Shown here piece after piece: positions 1 through 8,481 of a stretch of DNA of 25,031 bases. Every line of letters begins with the position of its first letter. The stretch's first letter is position 1. This DNA comes from Thermoplasmata archaeon (lineage in GTDB: Archaea > Thermoplasmatota > Thermoplasmata > Thermoplasmatales > Thermoplasmataceae), in NCBI GenBank assembly GCA_021811525.1, contig JAJZOK010000083.1:1-25031 (forward strand). Reading direction: 5' to 3'. A program made the translations under genes and the position numbers. The notes beneath the pieces were generated by a model. That model did not search any database. It had not been told where the DNA came from and saw only the letters and a list, made by a program, of their open reading frames with translations.

Positions 1-1
1 T

Positions 2-568
2 TTACCTTGCTGAAGCTGCTATTCTTTCAATCTCTTCTTTCTTGCTCACTGCGAATGATGATGCATCATTTCTTCCCGCATTCATAAGTTCATCTGCGAG
101 GCAGTTTGCAATTGGCTTCTTGCTCTTGAATGAAGCGTTTGTGGCACCGAGGGCTATGTTTCTGAGAGCTTCGTCCACCCTTCTTGAAGGTGAAACATCC
201 ACTGCTTTCGGCACCGCAATACCGCCGTACCTCAGCCTTGTAACTTCTTCCCTTGGGGCTGCATTCTCAATTGCATTGACAAGAATCTGGACCGGGTTCT
301 GCTTCGTTTTCTCTGCTACAAGGTCGAAAGCTTCCTTAAGCACTCTGTAAGCGCTGTATTTCTTGCCTGTCCACTTCTCTGACCTCATGAGCTTGTTGAG
401 AAGCCTCTCAACGGTGTTCACGTTCCTCTTTCCAGCAGAATAGCTGGAGTATCTTCCACCGCTGTGGAGGTTCACGTTGGCTGTGAGGTTGATATAATTG
501 GAAAGTCCCGCGTCATGGACCTGTACGTCGTTGATTGAAAATTCTCCGAGCAATTTTAGTTCCGGCAT
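2..568 (-). CDS. rpsG: 30S ribosomal protein S7 (uS7), archaeal type
   Basis: Small-subunit ribosomal protein that binds the 3' major domain of 16S rRNA and lines the E site and mRNA exit. The 188-residue product matches archaeal/eukaryotic S7 in length and pattern: an N-terminal extension, then the conserved stretch [18 protein letters not shown] at about residues 91-108, then [22 protein letters not shown] at about 115-136, and a basic C-terminal helix. The gene is complete: its TAA lies at positions 2-4. Its ATG shares one base with the TAA of rpsL upstream (TAATG), so the two are translationally coupled in the usual rpsL-rpsG order. In many archaea fusA (EF-2) follows; that would lie outside the window. 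Confidence 0.97.
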   Translation of the reverse strand: MPELKLLGEFSINDVQVHDAGLSNYINLTANVNLHSGGRYSSYSAGKRNVNTVERLLNKLMRSEKWTGKKYSAYRVLKEAFDLVAEKTKQNPVQILVNAIENAAPREEVTRLRYGGIAVPKAVDVSPSRRVDEALRNIALGATNASFKSKKPIANCLADELMNAGRNDASSFAVSKKEEIERIAASAR

Positions 569-996
569 TATCTCACCGTCTTCTCCTTTCTTCCCTTGAC
601 AAGCTCAAGTAGTGAAATTCCGTTTACTTTTGAAACCTTGAACCTCACTCCAGGGATATCTCCCTTGCTTCTTCCCTGCCTTCCCCTTATGCCTTCCACT
701 GTGACTTCGTCATGCTCATCAATATAGTTGATGGCCCCGTCGCCAGGTGCGAATGCAGTAATCTGCCTGCCATTCTTGATCAACTGGAGCTTGACACACT
801 TTCTTATGGCTGAGTTGGGCTGCTTTGCCTCAATTCCGATCTTTTCAATAACTATTCCCTTGGCAGATGGTGCACCCTCCAGAGGATCGCTTTTCTTCTT
901 GAGGTTAAGGACTCTCTTCTTGTATTTGGAGTCAGACCATCTGAATTTTTTTCTTGTTGATTTCAGCTTGTTTCCAGCGTTAATACCGTTCGCCAA
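568..996 (-). CDS. rpsL: 30S ribosomal protein S12 (uS12), archaeal type
   Basis: Decoding-site protein of the small ribosomal subunit. The 142-residue product has the archaeal S12 features: a start like MANGINAG, the core [20 protein letters not shown] (residues about 48-67) and the loop near [17 protein letters not shown], followed by a basic tail. The start codon is TTG (reverse complement of 994-996). No in-frame ATG fits the family N-terminus, and an AGGTGG ribosome-binding site lies a few bases upstream, so the TTG start is well supported. A TATA box at 1053-1060 would give a leader of roughly 35 nt. In many archaea nusA and rpl30e precede this gene. Here the neighbour upstream is an unrelated membrane protein, so the rpsL-rpsG pair begins its own transcript. 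Confidence 0.96.
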   Translation of the reverse strand: MANGINAGNKLKSTRKKFRWSDSKYKKRVLNLKKKSDPLEGAPSAKGIVIEKIGIEAKQPNSAIRKCVKLQLIKNGRQITAFAPGDGAINYIDEHDEVTVEGIRGRQGRSKGDIPGVRFKVSKVNGISLLELVKGRKEKTVR

Positions 997-1000
997 TATA

Positions 1001-1008
1001 CCACCTAT
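1001..1008 (-). promoter_or_regulatory. Shine-Dalgarno site of rpsL
   Basis: The minus strand reads AGGTGGTATATTG into the rpsL start, with AGGTGG complementary to the anti-SD end of 16S rRNA. It decides in favour of the TTG start. It stands out because most monocistronic genes in this window appear leaderless. Confidence 0.6.
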
Positions 1009-1050
1009 GATTTACTTGAATTTAATTGAGCAGCCATGGGATATGCTAAA

Positions 1051-1061
1051 CGATATTTAAC
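1051..1061 (-). promoter_or_regulatory. TATA box of the rpsL-rpsG operon
   Basis: The minus strand reads GTTAAATATCG. With initiation about 25 nt downstream the transcript starts near position 1030, leaving about 35 nt of leader that contains the SD site. Confidence 0.5.
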
Positions 1062-1173
1062 GCCTTTGATTGCTTTGATTTTCAAGGCTTTCCCATATCT
1101 GAGACGCCTTTGAATAATTTGCAGGATTGCCATTCCAATTGCCGGTGGAATTGGGAAACACTCTGATGCAGTC

Positions 1174-1680
1174 TCAATTTCCTTTCCTGAACCTGATGTA
1201 TGGAACCTTTATCTTGATACTTCCGTGCTTCTTCCCAAGGTATAGGAGCCATGTTATGAAGGAGAAAAATAACCCGAGCATGAACGGGATTGCCGGCTGG
1301 AGGCCATAGGGATATACCGTATACATCTTGCCGGCAATGAGTTCGCTTTCCTTGAAGTAGAAGTTATAGTAGATGAGAAACGGCAATGAGATTGCAGAGA
1401 CAGCCAGGCCACCAATGATTGACCTTATAATGCCGGCTTCGTTGTATTTCAGGAAGTAGTCATATAGCGAAAACAGGAGCCATCCCACACCTATGACCAG
1501 GATTATTGGGCCGGGCACAGATTTTGCTGATGACCTTATTGTGTCTCCGACCGCATTGGATATCGATATTCCAATAGACGCGTAAGTAAGGTATGCACCA
1601 ACTGCGGTAAACACCAATGCTGCAACTATGACAAGAAACGATCCGTTCTTACTTATGTCCCGGTACAGATGAACAGACAC
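1174..1680 (-). CDS. Four-helix integral membrane protein of unknown function
   Basis: I do not recognise the family. The 168-residue product has about four hydrophobic segments: residues 14-34 (SFLVIVAALVFTAVGAYLTY), 58-76, 86-107 and 131-147. It ends in a short basic cytoplasmic-looking tail rich in Lys and Arg (KKHGSIKIKVPYIRFRKG). No catalytic or binding motif is evident. The start is GTG (1678-1680) and lies about 23 nt from a TATA box at 1700-1707, which suggests a leaderless message. It sits between the ribosomal operon and ychF on the same strand but has its own promoter, so the context says little about function. Confidence 0.8.
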   Translation of the reverse strand: MSVHLYRDISKNGSFLVIVAALVFTAVGAYLTYASIGISISNAVGDTIRSSAKSVPGPIILVIGVGWLLFSLYDYFLKYNEAGIIRSIIGGLAVSAISLPFLIYYNFYFKESELIAGKMYTVYPYGLQPAIPFMLGLFFSFITWLLYLGKKHGSIKIKVPYIRFRKGN

Positions 1681-1699
1681 TGAAGAACCATCGGCTCAA

Positions 1700-1707
1700 A
1701 TTATAAA
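1700..1707 (-). promoter_or_regulatory. TATA box for the small membrane protein gene
   Basis: The minus strand reads CTTTATAATTTG. Its centre is about 23 nt from the GTG start at 1680, the spacing expected for a leaderless archaeal transcript. Confidence 0.5.
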
Positions 1708-1864
1708 GAGTTTGCAGGTTGAGGTAATTCCATTGCTTGAACTGTTAAACCTGCGTGTAGAGCCCCAGTTCCCATTGCATAAGGACCTCGGATATTGCCT
1801 TTCCGTTAATCCTTTTGAAGCAAAAGTAGAGATATCTAGTTAGGCAATTTGACAGGAGGGCCTT

Positions 1865-3055
1865 TTAGTTGATTTTAGAGACAATCCTTACAACTTCTGA
1901 GTCCTCAATGACGTGATCCTTTCCAATTGCCCTCTTTGTCCTGCAGTCTATGGCTTTTATGAAACCCTCCCCTATGTCAGAATGGACCCTGAATGCCATT
2001 TCGTGAGCAGTAGTGCCATATGGCATCAGGAATGCGTCCGGGAGGATGTTTCCCTTCTTGTCACCCCAGGTGCTCTCATCTGCAACCGGATATGCAACGA
2101 CGTACCGAAGGACATCCCTGACAATATGGGAAAGTATCTGGTCCATCCTGGTTAAGAATGGGCTTGAAAGGAAAGAACGTATCTTTTCAAGGGCATTCCG
2201 TTGAGCCTGATTGGCCTTTTCTGAAACTATGAAGTCTTTTCCCATGGTGTTAATCAGGCTGGCACCCATTGCTTTTTCCAGGGTAAGTTCGTACTCCCCC
2301 GAAATAAAGTATATATTCTCGTCAAAATCCCGGATCTTTTCGATGTACTCCGGAGGAGCTGCATCGCACTTGTTCGCGACCCTGATGATAGGCTTGATGT
2401 ACCTGAAAACGAGGGATGCAAAAGTGGTTGCATGTGAACTCTCCCAGTGGGAAAGTTTGGCTGGAAATGCATCCTTGGTAAGAATGAGGGAAATCTGCTT
2501 TTCCCTTACCCCGAATGTCCCTATTTTTGTCTCCAGGATCCTCTCCACTCTCTCGCTGGATGCGTCAGCTTTTCGTGCGAATTTGTTCCAGTCCCTGTAA
2601 ATGCGGTCTGCCATCCATGCTATCATTTCATTCTCTATGGCAACAATATCCTCAACCGGATCCCTGGCCTCCTGCAACGGGGTCCCGTCGGGTGCGGTTC
2701 TTCCGGATGCATCAAAGACATGGATGATTGCTTCGGAATCCCTGATATTGTCAAGGAACTCATTTCCCATGCCTTTCCCTTCACTGGCGCCCGGGATCAG
2801 GCCGGGTACATCTATGATTTCAACCGGTATGTAACGGATACCATTGGCACAGCTTCCCTCCCTTGGAGTGCATTTAGCACCGATCTCACTTTCAGGGCAT
2901 TTGGCGGTAAGCCAGCCAATGCCTACATTTGGTTTCAGTGTTGTGAATGGGTAGTTGGCAATGTCCACTGGAGCCTTAGTCAAAGCAGAAAAAAGTGTGG
3001 ATTTACCCACATTGGGTTTGCCTATAAGCCCTATTTTGACCGTTGACATCCGCAT
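1865..3055 (-). CDS. ychF: YchF/Ola1-family translation-associated GTPase (ATPase)
   Basis: OBG-type P-loop NTPase of the YchF/Ola1 family, known to bind ribosomes and often to prefer ATP. The 396-residue length and the cysteine-containing insert before the G3 motif are typical of archaeal members. Visible motifs are the P-loop GKPNVGKST (residues 12-20), the switch region near YPFTTLKPNVG, G3 DVPGLIPGASEGKGMGNEFL, and NKCD in the G4 position. The C-terminal region (MPYGTTAHEMAFRVHSDIGE) is a TGS domain. ATG at 3055 lies about 23 nt from a TATA box; a second ATG at 3049 gives MSTVKIG, the other possible start. It is transcribed alone, divergently from the serine hydrolase gene. Confidence 0.95.
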   Translation of the reverse strand: MRMSTVKIGLIGKPNVGKSTLFSALTKAPVDIANYPFTTLKPNVGIGWLTAKCPESEIGAKCTPREGSCANGIRYIPVEIIDVPGLIPGASEGKGMGNEFLDNIRDSEAIIHVFDASGRTAPDGTPLQEARDPVEDIVAIENEMIAWMADRIYRDWNKFARKADASSERVERILETKIGTFGVREKQISLILTKDAFPAKLSHWESSHATTFASLVFRYIKPIIRVANKCDAAPPEYIEKIRDFDENIYFISGEYELTLEKAMGASLINTMGKDFIVSEKANQAQRNALEKIRSFLSSPFLTRMDQILSHIVRDVLRYVVAYPVADESTWGDKKGNILPDAFLMPYGTTAHEMAFRVHSDIGEGFIKAIDCRTKRAIGKDHVIEDSEVVRIVSKIN

Positions 3056-3072
3056 TTGATCATATCATGGGA

Positions 3073-3083
3073 ATATTTTAAAG
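3073..3083 (-). promoter_or_regulatory. TATA box of ychF
   Basis: The minus strand reads CTTTAAAATAT, centred about 23 nt before the ATG at 3055, consistent with a leaderless transcript. Confidence 0.5.
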
Positions 3084-3268
3084 GTGCACAAGACAACTTA
3101 TATCTCAGCAGGAATAGTCCAGATAGAGAGGTTAAAAGGATTCCTGAACTTACTGACTGCAGACTGGCCGGAACCGAAAAATATGCAGTATTTTAAACAA
3201 TCAGATGTGTGAACTTAAAGAAGAAAAAGATTGTAATAACAGAAAAGCAATACTTAACCTGAGATAAA

Positions 3269-4648
3269 ATGTCAAAGTCTTCTTCTATCGAACTTTCCCA
3301 GGACAAGATACTAAAGCTTAACCAGTACGTTTCCAGGACAATGCAGAAAGGAGGAGTACCTGCCCTTTCTCTCACGATAACACAACATGGGAAATCCGTC
3401 TTTTCCAGGGGATACGGAAGGAGAGACCTGGAAAGCGGCAAGCATGCAACTAATGATACGCTATATGGCGTTGGCTCGGTCACTAAGTCTGTAACGTCAA
3501 TGTGCATCCTTTCACTGGAGAAACAGGGACTTCTTAAGACATCATCACCCATCACCGATTATCTTGATGACTACAAAGTTGATGGGTACGCGGACAAAAC
3601 CACATTGTCACACCTTATGTACCATTCAAGCGGAATTGCTTCAGTCAATGCAGCTGAGATTGTGCTGTTCAGGGATCTTGGGAGAGACACAACAAACATT
3701 CCTCTAGAAACCATGGATGACTTCATGGATTTCCTGAACGGTGCGGCTTCAGAGAGGCACAGCCCTCCCGGAAAGAAGTTCATGTACTGGAATGAGGGCT
3801 ATACCCTTCTGGGAAGGGTCATTGAAAGTGTAACCGGAAAGCCATATGCCCAGTGCGTCAGGGAAATGCTCCTTAAACCGCTTGACATGAAAAGGAGCAC
3901 ATTCAGTGGTATCGAGGCTTTCAAGGACAGTGACCATGCAACCCCTTACATAAGGAAAGATGGGGAACTGATACCTGCAGGGATATCCGATCATGCAACA
4001 GTACTTGCACCGGGCGGGCTTATAACCTCCTCTGAAGAGCTGTCAAGATACGTTTCACTCTGGACTGGCGGAAACAATGGCCACTTTGACGGGGACGTAC
4101 TGAAGGAGTCTATCAAGCCAAGATTCACTGTTGCAGAGAGCGGACCGTATGGAAAATCCCATTATGGATACGGCTGGAGCATTCAGGATGATTTCCTGGG
4201 GCATAAGATAGTGCAGCATTCAGGCGCTGTTGGCGCCTCCTCAGGTTTCGTTGGATTCCTGGAGGATTACGGAGTTGCGGTTTCAATAGGCGCAAATGTT
4301 TCTGAAGCCCCCAACTCGAAAATAGGATTCTATGCGCTGTCATTGTTTGTTGAAGGCTCAGGTCCGGAAGATCTCCCGTTCGTTAAACACGACTGCCTGA
4401 AGGATGAACTCATAGGCATGTATGGTGACTACAGGGATTTCAGTTTCCTGGTAATAAAGGAAGGTTCGACGGGAAACCTCACCCTTGAACTGAGAAGCGA
4501 TGAATACAACATTTCCGTTCCCGTCCTCATGGACGGCGACGAGGTCTTCATCTACATGGATAACGAGAAGATGCCCCTAGAGATAAGAAGATCAAAGGAC
4601 AACAAGGTAGAAATTTTCCTGGAAAGGCACAGGTTTGTAAAGAAGTAA
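3269..4648 (+). CDS. Serine hydrolase, beta-lactamase / penicillin-binding-protein-like family
   Basis: Member of the beta-lactamase-related (class C/PBP-like, Pfam Beta-lactamase) serine hydrolases, which include esterases and peptidases. The 459-residue product carries the three active-site elements: SVTK with nucleophile Ser70 and Lys73, YWN with Tyr173 and Asn175, and the HSG element at 317-319 in place of KTG. Residues from about 370 on form a separate beta-rich C-terminal domain, often present in archaeal and bacterial homologues. No signal peptide is visible, so it is probably cytoplasmic. Archaea lack murein, so a role in beta-lactam resistance or peptidoglycan is unlikely; an esterase or D-peptidase activity is more plausible. 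The substrate cannot be read from sequence. It ends 5 bases from the convergent UPF0179 gene. Confidence 0.9.
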   Translation: MSKSSSIELSQDKILKLNQYVSRTMQKGGVPALSLTITQHGKSVFSRGYGRRDLESGKHATNDTLYGVGSVTKSVTSMCILSLEKQGLLKTSSPITDYLDDYKVDGYADKTTLSHLMYHSSGIASVNAAEIVLFRDLGRDTTNIPLETMDDFMDFLNGAASERHSPPGKKFMYWNEGYTLLGRVIESVTGKPYAQCVREMLLKPLDMKRSTFSGIEAFKDSDHATPYIRKDGELIPAGISDHATVLAPGGLITSSEELSRYVSLWTGGNNGHFDGDVLKESIKPRFTVAESGPYGKSHYGYGWSIQDDFLGHKIVQHSGAVGASSGFVGFLEDYGVAVSIGANVSEAPNSKIGFYALSLFVEGSGPEDLPFVKHDCLKDELIGMYGDYRDFSFLVIKEGSTGNLTLELRSDEYNISVPVLMDGDEVFIYMDNEKMPLEIRRSKDNKVEIFLERHRFVKK

Positions 4649-4653
4649 ATTGT

Positions 4654-5091
4654 TTACTGGAGGCTGACTGAGACTTTTCTCATGTCATACCCCTTGGGGC
4701 AATCCAGCTTATCCTCGACTTTGTTGATTACGCCCCTTATTCCCTCCCTAATGTGGACAAGATTGCATTTCTCAATGTTGGGGCAAGTATGATGGTCACA
4801 TCCCATTGACTTGAATGTGACTGATGAGCCTTCCTGCAGCTTCTTTCCATACTGCATGTGCATAATTTCCGGAACTTCCTCAACTTCAACGGTTGAGACC
4901 CTGTCCTTGTTGAATACAAAACATGGGTTCTCCTTTTCCCTTACCTTGAGCACCCTGTAAGTCCTGCCGGGGTCAAGGTTAAAACAAACGTTCTTTATCC
5001 TGCATTCTGCACAGCCGACAAGAGGGCCAACGAAGGTAAACTCAAGGCCTTCCTTTGCAAGATCAACGCCTATAAGCGATATCTTGGCCAT
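4654..5091 (-). CDS. UPF0179 family cysteine-rich archaeal protein
   Basis: Archaeal protein of the UPF0179 family, with no established function. From the ATG at 5091 the product is 145 residues, starting MAKISLIG. A longer frame back to 5145 would overlap the end of egsA and adds a stretch unlike the family. Eight cysteines are placed as C27-x2-C30-x5-C36, C57, C98-x4-C103-x5-C109 and C131, a pattern that suggests bound zinc or an iron-sulfur cluster. The gene follows egsA after 13 nt with GGTG upstream as a possible ribosome-binding site, so the two form an operon. The pairing with the enzyme that sets archaeal lipid stereochemistry is suggestive but proves nothing about function. Confidence 0.88.
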   Translation of the reverse strand: MAKISLIGVDLAKEGLEFTFVGPLVGCAECRIKNVCFNLDPGRTYRVLKVREKENPCFVFNKDRVSTVEVEEVPEIMHMQYGKKLQEGSSVTFKSMGCDHHTCPNIEKCNLVHIREGIRGVINKVEDKLDCPKGYDMRKVSVSLQ

Positions 5092-5104
5092 GGTGCGGGC
5101 ACCA

Positions 5105-6163
5105 TTAGATGATTCCTGTGATTTCGAGGGCTTTTTCTGAGGCATTTAAACTGATATCCTTTTCCCCAAGTATAGTGTACCTCTCCGGCCTAATGGTGTG
5201 GGCTGAGGACAGAGCCTTGATCATTACTGAATCAGGTATCTTGTAGTCCTTTGCCTTGATCGAGAGACCCATCCTGCTGTATGCTGAGGCGAGCATCTGC
5301 CAGTCTCCTCCGTGGAGGAACATTGAGACCACTGAACCCATAGCACACTGCTCCCCATGAATGGACTCGCCAGGGTTGATGCTCTCAAGCGCGTGTGCAA
5401 TGAGATGCTCACTGCCGCTTGCTGGCCTGGATGACCCTGCTATTGCCATAGCTGTCCCGGAGGCAAGAATCTGCTTGGTTACTAACCATACTGATTCCTC
5501 GACTCCCTGAAGGACCATGTGACTCTTCTCGAGAAGTTCCTTGGCAGCATATTCGGATATTGCTGCAGCACTGGAACTGTATTCCTCGCCCTGAAGGCGG
5601 CTGGACAGTTTCCAGTCGAGAAGAGCTGTGAGGTTTGAAATCACGTCTGCTGCGCCTGCTTTCAGGTACTTGAATGGAGCCCTTGAAAGAATTGCAGTGT
5701 CCGCAATTATGGCAATTGGCATTGAGGCTTCCTGCGAGAGGGTTGAGCCTGTTCTTCTTATGGATGCCCTGGGGGATGCAATCCCGTCATGGCTTGGAGT
5801 TGTTGGTACACTTACAAATGGAACGTTAAAATCATATGCGGTTTTCTTGGCAAGGTCTATCTTTGTGCCACCGCCGGCACCGATGATTATACCTGCATTG
5901 AGTTCCTTGGCCAGAGATTCAATCTTTTCCAGATTCTCTGTGTTTGCCCGGTCTGTCCTTATGACGTGGACATCATAACCGGCTTCAAGGAGTATGGACT
6001 CGACTTCCTTCCCTGCGAGGCCATAAGTGATATTTCCTGTGACAATAATTATGGAACCTGTGCGCATGTATCTTCCCACAACGGGAACGATATTTGGCAG
6101 AACCCCGTGCCCCACATATACATCCCTGGGGAATTGCATGGTTCTGAACTTTTCAAATTCCAT
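5105..6163 (-). CDS. egsA: sn-Glycerol-1-phosphate dehydrogenase (NAD(P)+)
   Basis: Reduces dihydroxyacetone phosphate to sn-glycerol-1-phosphate, the backbone of archaeal membrane lipids, in the cytoplasm. The 352-residue product has the G1PDH layout. An N-terminal nucleotide-binding domain contains the GAGGGTKIDLAKKTAY motif at 96-110 (glycine-rich, followed by the conserved Asp), then VPFVSVPTTPSHDGIASP at 114-131. The metal-binding domain offers D173 (AGAADVISN), H253 (SGSEHLIAH) and H269 (GESIHGEQ) as zinc ligands. The ATG at 6163 lies 25 nt from a TATA box, so the message is probably leaderless. UPF0179 follows in the same operon. This gene is the strongest single sign that the organism is an archaeon. 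Confidence 0.97.
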   Translation of the reverse strand: MEFEKFRTMQFPRDVYVGHGVLPNIVPVVGRYMRTGSIIIVTGNITYGLAGKEVESILLEAGYDVHVIRTDRANTENLEKIESLAKELNAGIIIGAGGGTKIDLAKKTAYDFNVPFVSVPTTPSHDGIASPRASIRRTGSTLSQEASMPIAIIADTAILSRAPFKYLKAGAADVISNLTALLDWKLSSRLQGEEYSSSAAAISEYAAKELLEKSHMVLQGVEESVWLVTKQILASGTAMAIAGSSRPASGSEHLIAHALESINPGESIHGEQCAMGSVVSMFLHGGDWQMLASAYSRMGLSIKAKDYKIPDSVMIKALSSAHTIRPERYTILGEKDISLNASEKALEITGII

Positions 6164-6183
6164 TCAAGAAGCATATTTTACTG

Positions 6184-6192
6184 CTTTATAAA
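6184..6192 (-). promoter_or_regulatory. TATA box of the egsA-UPF0179 operon
   Basis: The minus strand reads GTTTATAAAGC, centred 25 nt before the egsA ATG. It is one of the best boxes in the window. Confidence 0.6.
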
Positions 6193-6282
6193 CCTTGATA
6201 CTGGTGTCAGACAGGTATTTTTGTTGCCACAATACGGACATCGTATTATGGCGATTCCCATGAAGTGAAACCAATCATGGGG

Positions 6283-7143
6283 TCATGGCCAGGTGCTCAC
6301 ACCTGTGGCCATGCTGCTGTTTGAATATGAGGCATATTCCTCTTTTGATACTGCTATGACGCCCACAAGAACATCTCCGAATTCCTCCACCTTTTCCCTC
6401 ATAATGTCTTGAAGTGGTTTGGTGCCAATCTTTGTGTAAATATCGTAGCACATCATCTTCTTGATGATCTCTTCGCCAATTCCTGTGGCAACAACTGCAC
6501 CGTTCTCCCCTGCGTAAAGGCCTGCACCTGGAAGTGGGGAGTCTCCTACCCGTCCCCTCATCATGGGGGAAGAACCACCCGTTGAAACTGCGGCAGCGAA
6601 CTTTCCACCGACCCTGGCCACTGCGCCTACTGTGTCCTTGTGCTGCGGGAAACCGAAGATCCTGGCGTACTTGTAGTATTCTGAATACCTTTCAGGAAGC
6701 TCCACGTCCTTGCCGTTGAAAAAGTCCACCATCTTCTTCCATATGGTCTCAGTTCGCTCAGTTGTCGGGTCATAATCCTGGAATCCCAGAGCTCTGGCGA
6801 ACTTTACCGCACCATCACCTGTAAGCATTACATGGGGTGTCTGCAGCATTACTTCCCTGGCAACGAGTACAGGATTCCTGACTCTTTCGATCGCCGACAC
6901 TGAGCCAATGCGGTTTTGAACCATTACGGCTGCATCCATCTGTATTGAGCCATCTATCCGCTTCACTGAACCTGTTCCGGCGTTGAAAGAGGGATCATCT
7001 TCCATTAACCTCACTGATTCCACCACAAAATCAAGAGGAACTGTGGATTTCTTTGACGAAGTGCTGTTTGCATACCTGTTCAGTGCATCAGTGTAAGAAT
7101 TGTCTGAGCCGGCACCCCCGTGAAGGAGTAGGACATTTGGCAT
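6283..7143 (-). CDS. Isoaspartyl peptidase / plant-type L-asparaginase (Ntn hydrolase)
   Basis: Member of the Ntn-hydrolase asparaginase family (asparaginase 2), which hydrolyses L-asparagine and beta-aspartyl peptides arising from protein ageing. The precursor cuts itself before a threonine that becomes the N-terminal nucleophile. Visible elements are the start LLLHGGAG, NAGTGSV (54-60), MDAAVM with Asp70, the autocleavage site HKD-TVGAVA with nucleophile Thr171, and GRVGDSPLPGAGLYA (197-211), which shapes the substrate pocket. At 286 residues it is slightly short for the family. ATG at 7143 sits about 24 nt from a TATA box. Archaeal members can also act on N-acetyl-lysine-type or other amides, so the exact substrate is open. 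Confidence 0.92.
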   Translation of the reverse strand: MPNVLLLHGGAGSDNSYTDALNRYANSTSSKKSTVPLDFVVESVRLMEDDPSFNAGTGSVKRIDGSIQMDAAVMVQNRIGSVSAIERVRNPVLVAREVMLQTPHVMLTGDGAVKFARALGFQDYDPTTERTETIWKKMVDFFNGKDVELPERYSEYYKYARIFGFPQHKDTVGAVARVGGKFAAAVSTGGSSPMMRGRVGDSPLPGAGLYAGENGAVVATGIGEEIIKKMMCYDIYTKIGTKPLQDIMREKVEEFGDVLVGVIAVSKEEYASYSNSSMATGVSTWP

Positions 7144-7162
7144 GGATGGTTATTTTTCCAGT

Positions 7163-7172
7163 AAATTAAATT
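7163..7172 (-). promoter_or_regulatory. TATA box of the asparaginase gene
   Basis: The minus strand reads AATTTAATTT, centred about 24 nt before the ATG at 7143; leaderless spacing. Confidence 0.45.
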
Positions 7173-7279
7173 TCTTTCATTGTAGACCTCAGGCGTACCA
7201 ATCCACAGAAAACTCTTAAGTACGTACTAAAAATACAAGGGAAGTCCACAGATAGTCTAACTGCATACTATGGACAACA

Positions 7280-7354
<75 letters not shown>

Positions 7355-7371
7355 TTTTAGATAAATTAAGT

Positions 7372-7382
7372 TGACTATTTTT
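7372..7382 (+). terminator. T-run downstream of tRNA-Val
   Basis: GACTATTTTTC about 20 nt past the tRNA is a plausible oligo-T archaeal terminator; no stem is needed in archaea. This is weak evidence because the whole spacer is AT-rich. Confidence 0.3.
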
Positions 7383-7428
7383 CAAGAAAATATTATGGCG
7401 ATCTAGATTTAAATTTCTAAGCAAACTG

Positions 7429-7437
7429 TTTAATCTT
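7429..7437 (+). promoter_or_regulatory. TATA box of the HNH endonuclease gene
   Basis: GTTTAATCTT is centred about 24 nt before the ATG at 7457 with no SD sequence, so leaderless expression is likely. A second AT-rich box (TTTAAATTTC) lies near 7407-7416. Confidence 0.4.
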
Positions 7438-7456
7438 TACACATGGTTAAACAAAA

Positions 7457-8398
7457 ATGGAAGATCCTGCTTCTCGTATCAGGGATTCTTTGCTTGAAAC
7501 GTCCCTGCAGAAAATACGGGAGTTGAAGGGATCTTACGAACTTAGCCAGACACTTCGGAACGAGATTCCTGGCTTTAAGTCTCAAAAGGGAATATATAAG
7601 CCACAAAATTCGAAGTATGCTTTGTGGATAAGGCATACGAATAAAGGCATATACCCCGACAAGGACATGGAATACCTACCTGATGGATCTTGGACTTATC
7701 GCTATTCGCCAGAAGGAAAAAATGGTACTTCTGATCTATCTTTGGGGACCAATCAAGGTTTATTCAATTCTATGCAAGATAGAGTTCCTTTAGGTGTATT
7801 TATTCAAAAGGAATTACCAGGTGTTGGTGCTACTTATGAAGTGATGGGGCTTGCATATGTGGAAAGTTATGATGAGGCCCATTTCCTTATTCGCGGCGAA
7901 CCAATTGATTATGAAGAGCCACCAATGGAAGTCTCAGCTATATCTCCATTTTCACCATTTGATCCTAAAGCCCCTCGTATGACAGAAACTTGGAAAAGAG
8001 TTAGAGAGAGAAGCTTTCAAACTGTTGTTAGAAGCGTTTATAATGGCAAGTGCAGTCTGTGTGAAATAGGGTATTCATTCAGGGGCCAACCAGTTGGAGT
8101 CGAAGCAGCACATATCATACCTGTAGAAGACAACGGTACATCAAAAGATGTAAGAAATGGTATTTTACTCTGCAAAAATCATCATGACTTGTTCGACAGA
8201 TACTTGTGGGCCTTTGATGAAGATTATCATGTCATGGTTTCAGATGATCGTCAATTTAGGAAATCAGCGCTAAATAATCATTTGCTGGTGGCTGAGGGAA
8301 AAAAACTTTTGAATCTTCCGCGGGTGGAATACGATTTTCCAGCAAGGGAAGCAATATATTTTAGATTGGATCGATTCTTTCAATTTAATCAAAGATAA
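7457..8398 (+). CDS. SRA/PUA-like plus HNH endonuclease, candidate modification-dependent (type IV) restriction enzyme
   Basis: Two domains can be read in the 313-residue product. Residues about 55-150 (YPD near 66-68, DGSWTYRY at 76-83, then GTNQGLFNSMQDRVPLGVF at 97-115) follow the pattern of SRA-like domains of the ScoMcrA type that recognise modified bases. Residues 185-265 form an HNH_2-type nuclease: CSLC (C199, C202), AAHI with H219, NGILLCKNHHDLFD with N234, C239 and H242/H243. Together they suggest cleavage of DNA with modified cytosine. No methylase or other restriction gene is adjacent. The gene is visibly more AT-rich than its neighbours, with different codon choices, and lies just after a tRNA gene; both point to horizontal acquisition. 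HNH assignment is firm; SRA assignment is moderate. Confidence 0.82.
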   Translation: MEDPASRIRDSLLETSLQKIRELKGSYELSQTLRNEIPGFKSQKGIYKPQNSKYALWIRHTNKGIYPDKDMEYLPDGSWTYRYSPEGKNGTSDLSLGTNQGLFNSMQDRVPLGVFIQKELPGVGATYEVMGLAYVESYDEAHFLIRGEPIDYEEPPMEVSAISPFSPFDPKAPRMTETWKRVRERSFQTVVRSVYNGKCSLCEIGYSFRGQPVGVEAAHIIPVEDNGTSKDVRNGILLCKNHHDLFDRYLWAFDEDYHVMVSDDRQFRKSALNNHLLVAEGKKLLNLPRVEYDFPAREAIYFRLDRFFQFNQR

Positions 8399-8481
8399 AG
8401 AACTCCACTCTCAATTATGGATAATTTAAAATTAAGAATTTTGATTGATTTGGCAGTCACCACTATAAACGGATGTGTCAA

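Noticed and set aside
2447..3046. 199-codon open frame on the plus strand opposite ychF
   Set aside because: It is antisense to the conserved GTPase domain and has no recognisable motif or promoter; the frame is open because of the base composition of ychF.
5092..5145. Longer UPF0179 start inside egsA
   Set aside because: The added residues are lysine/serine-rich, do not match the family and overlap egsA coding sequence.
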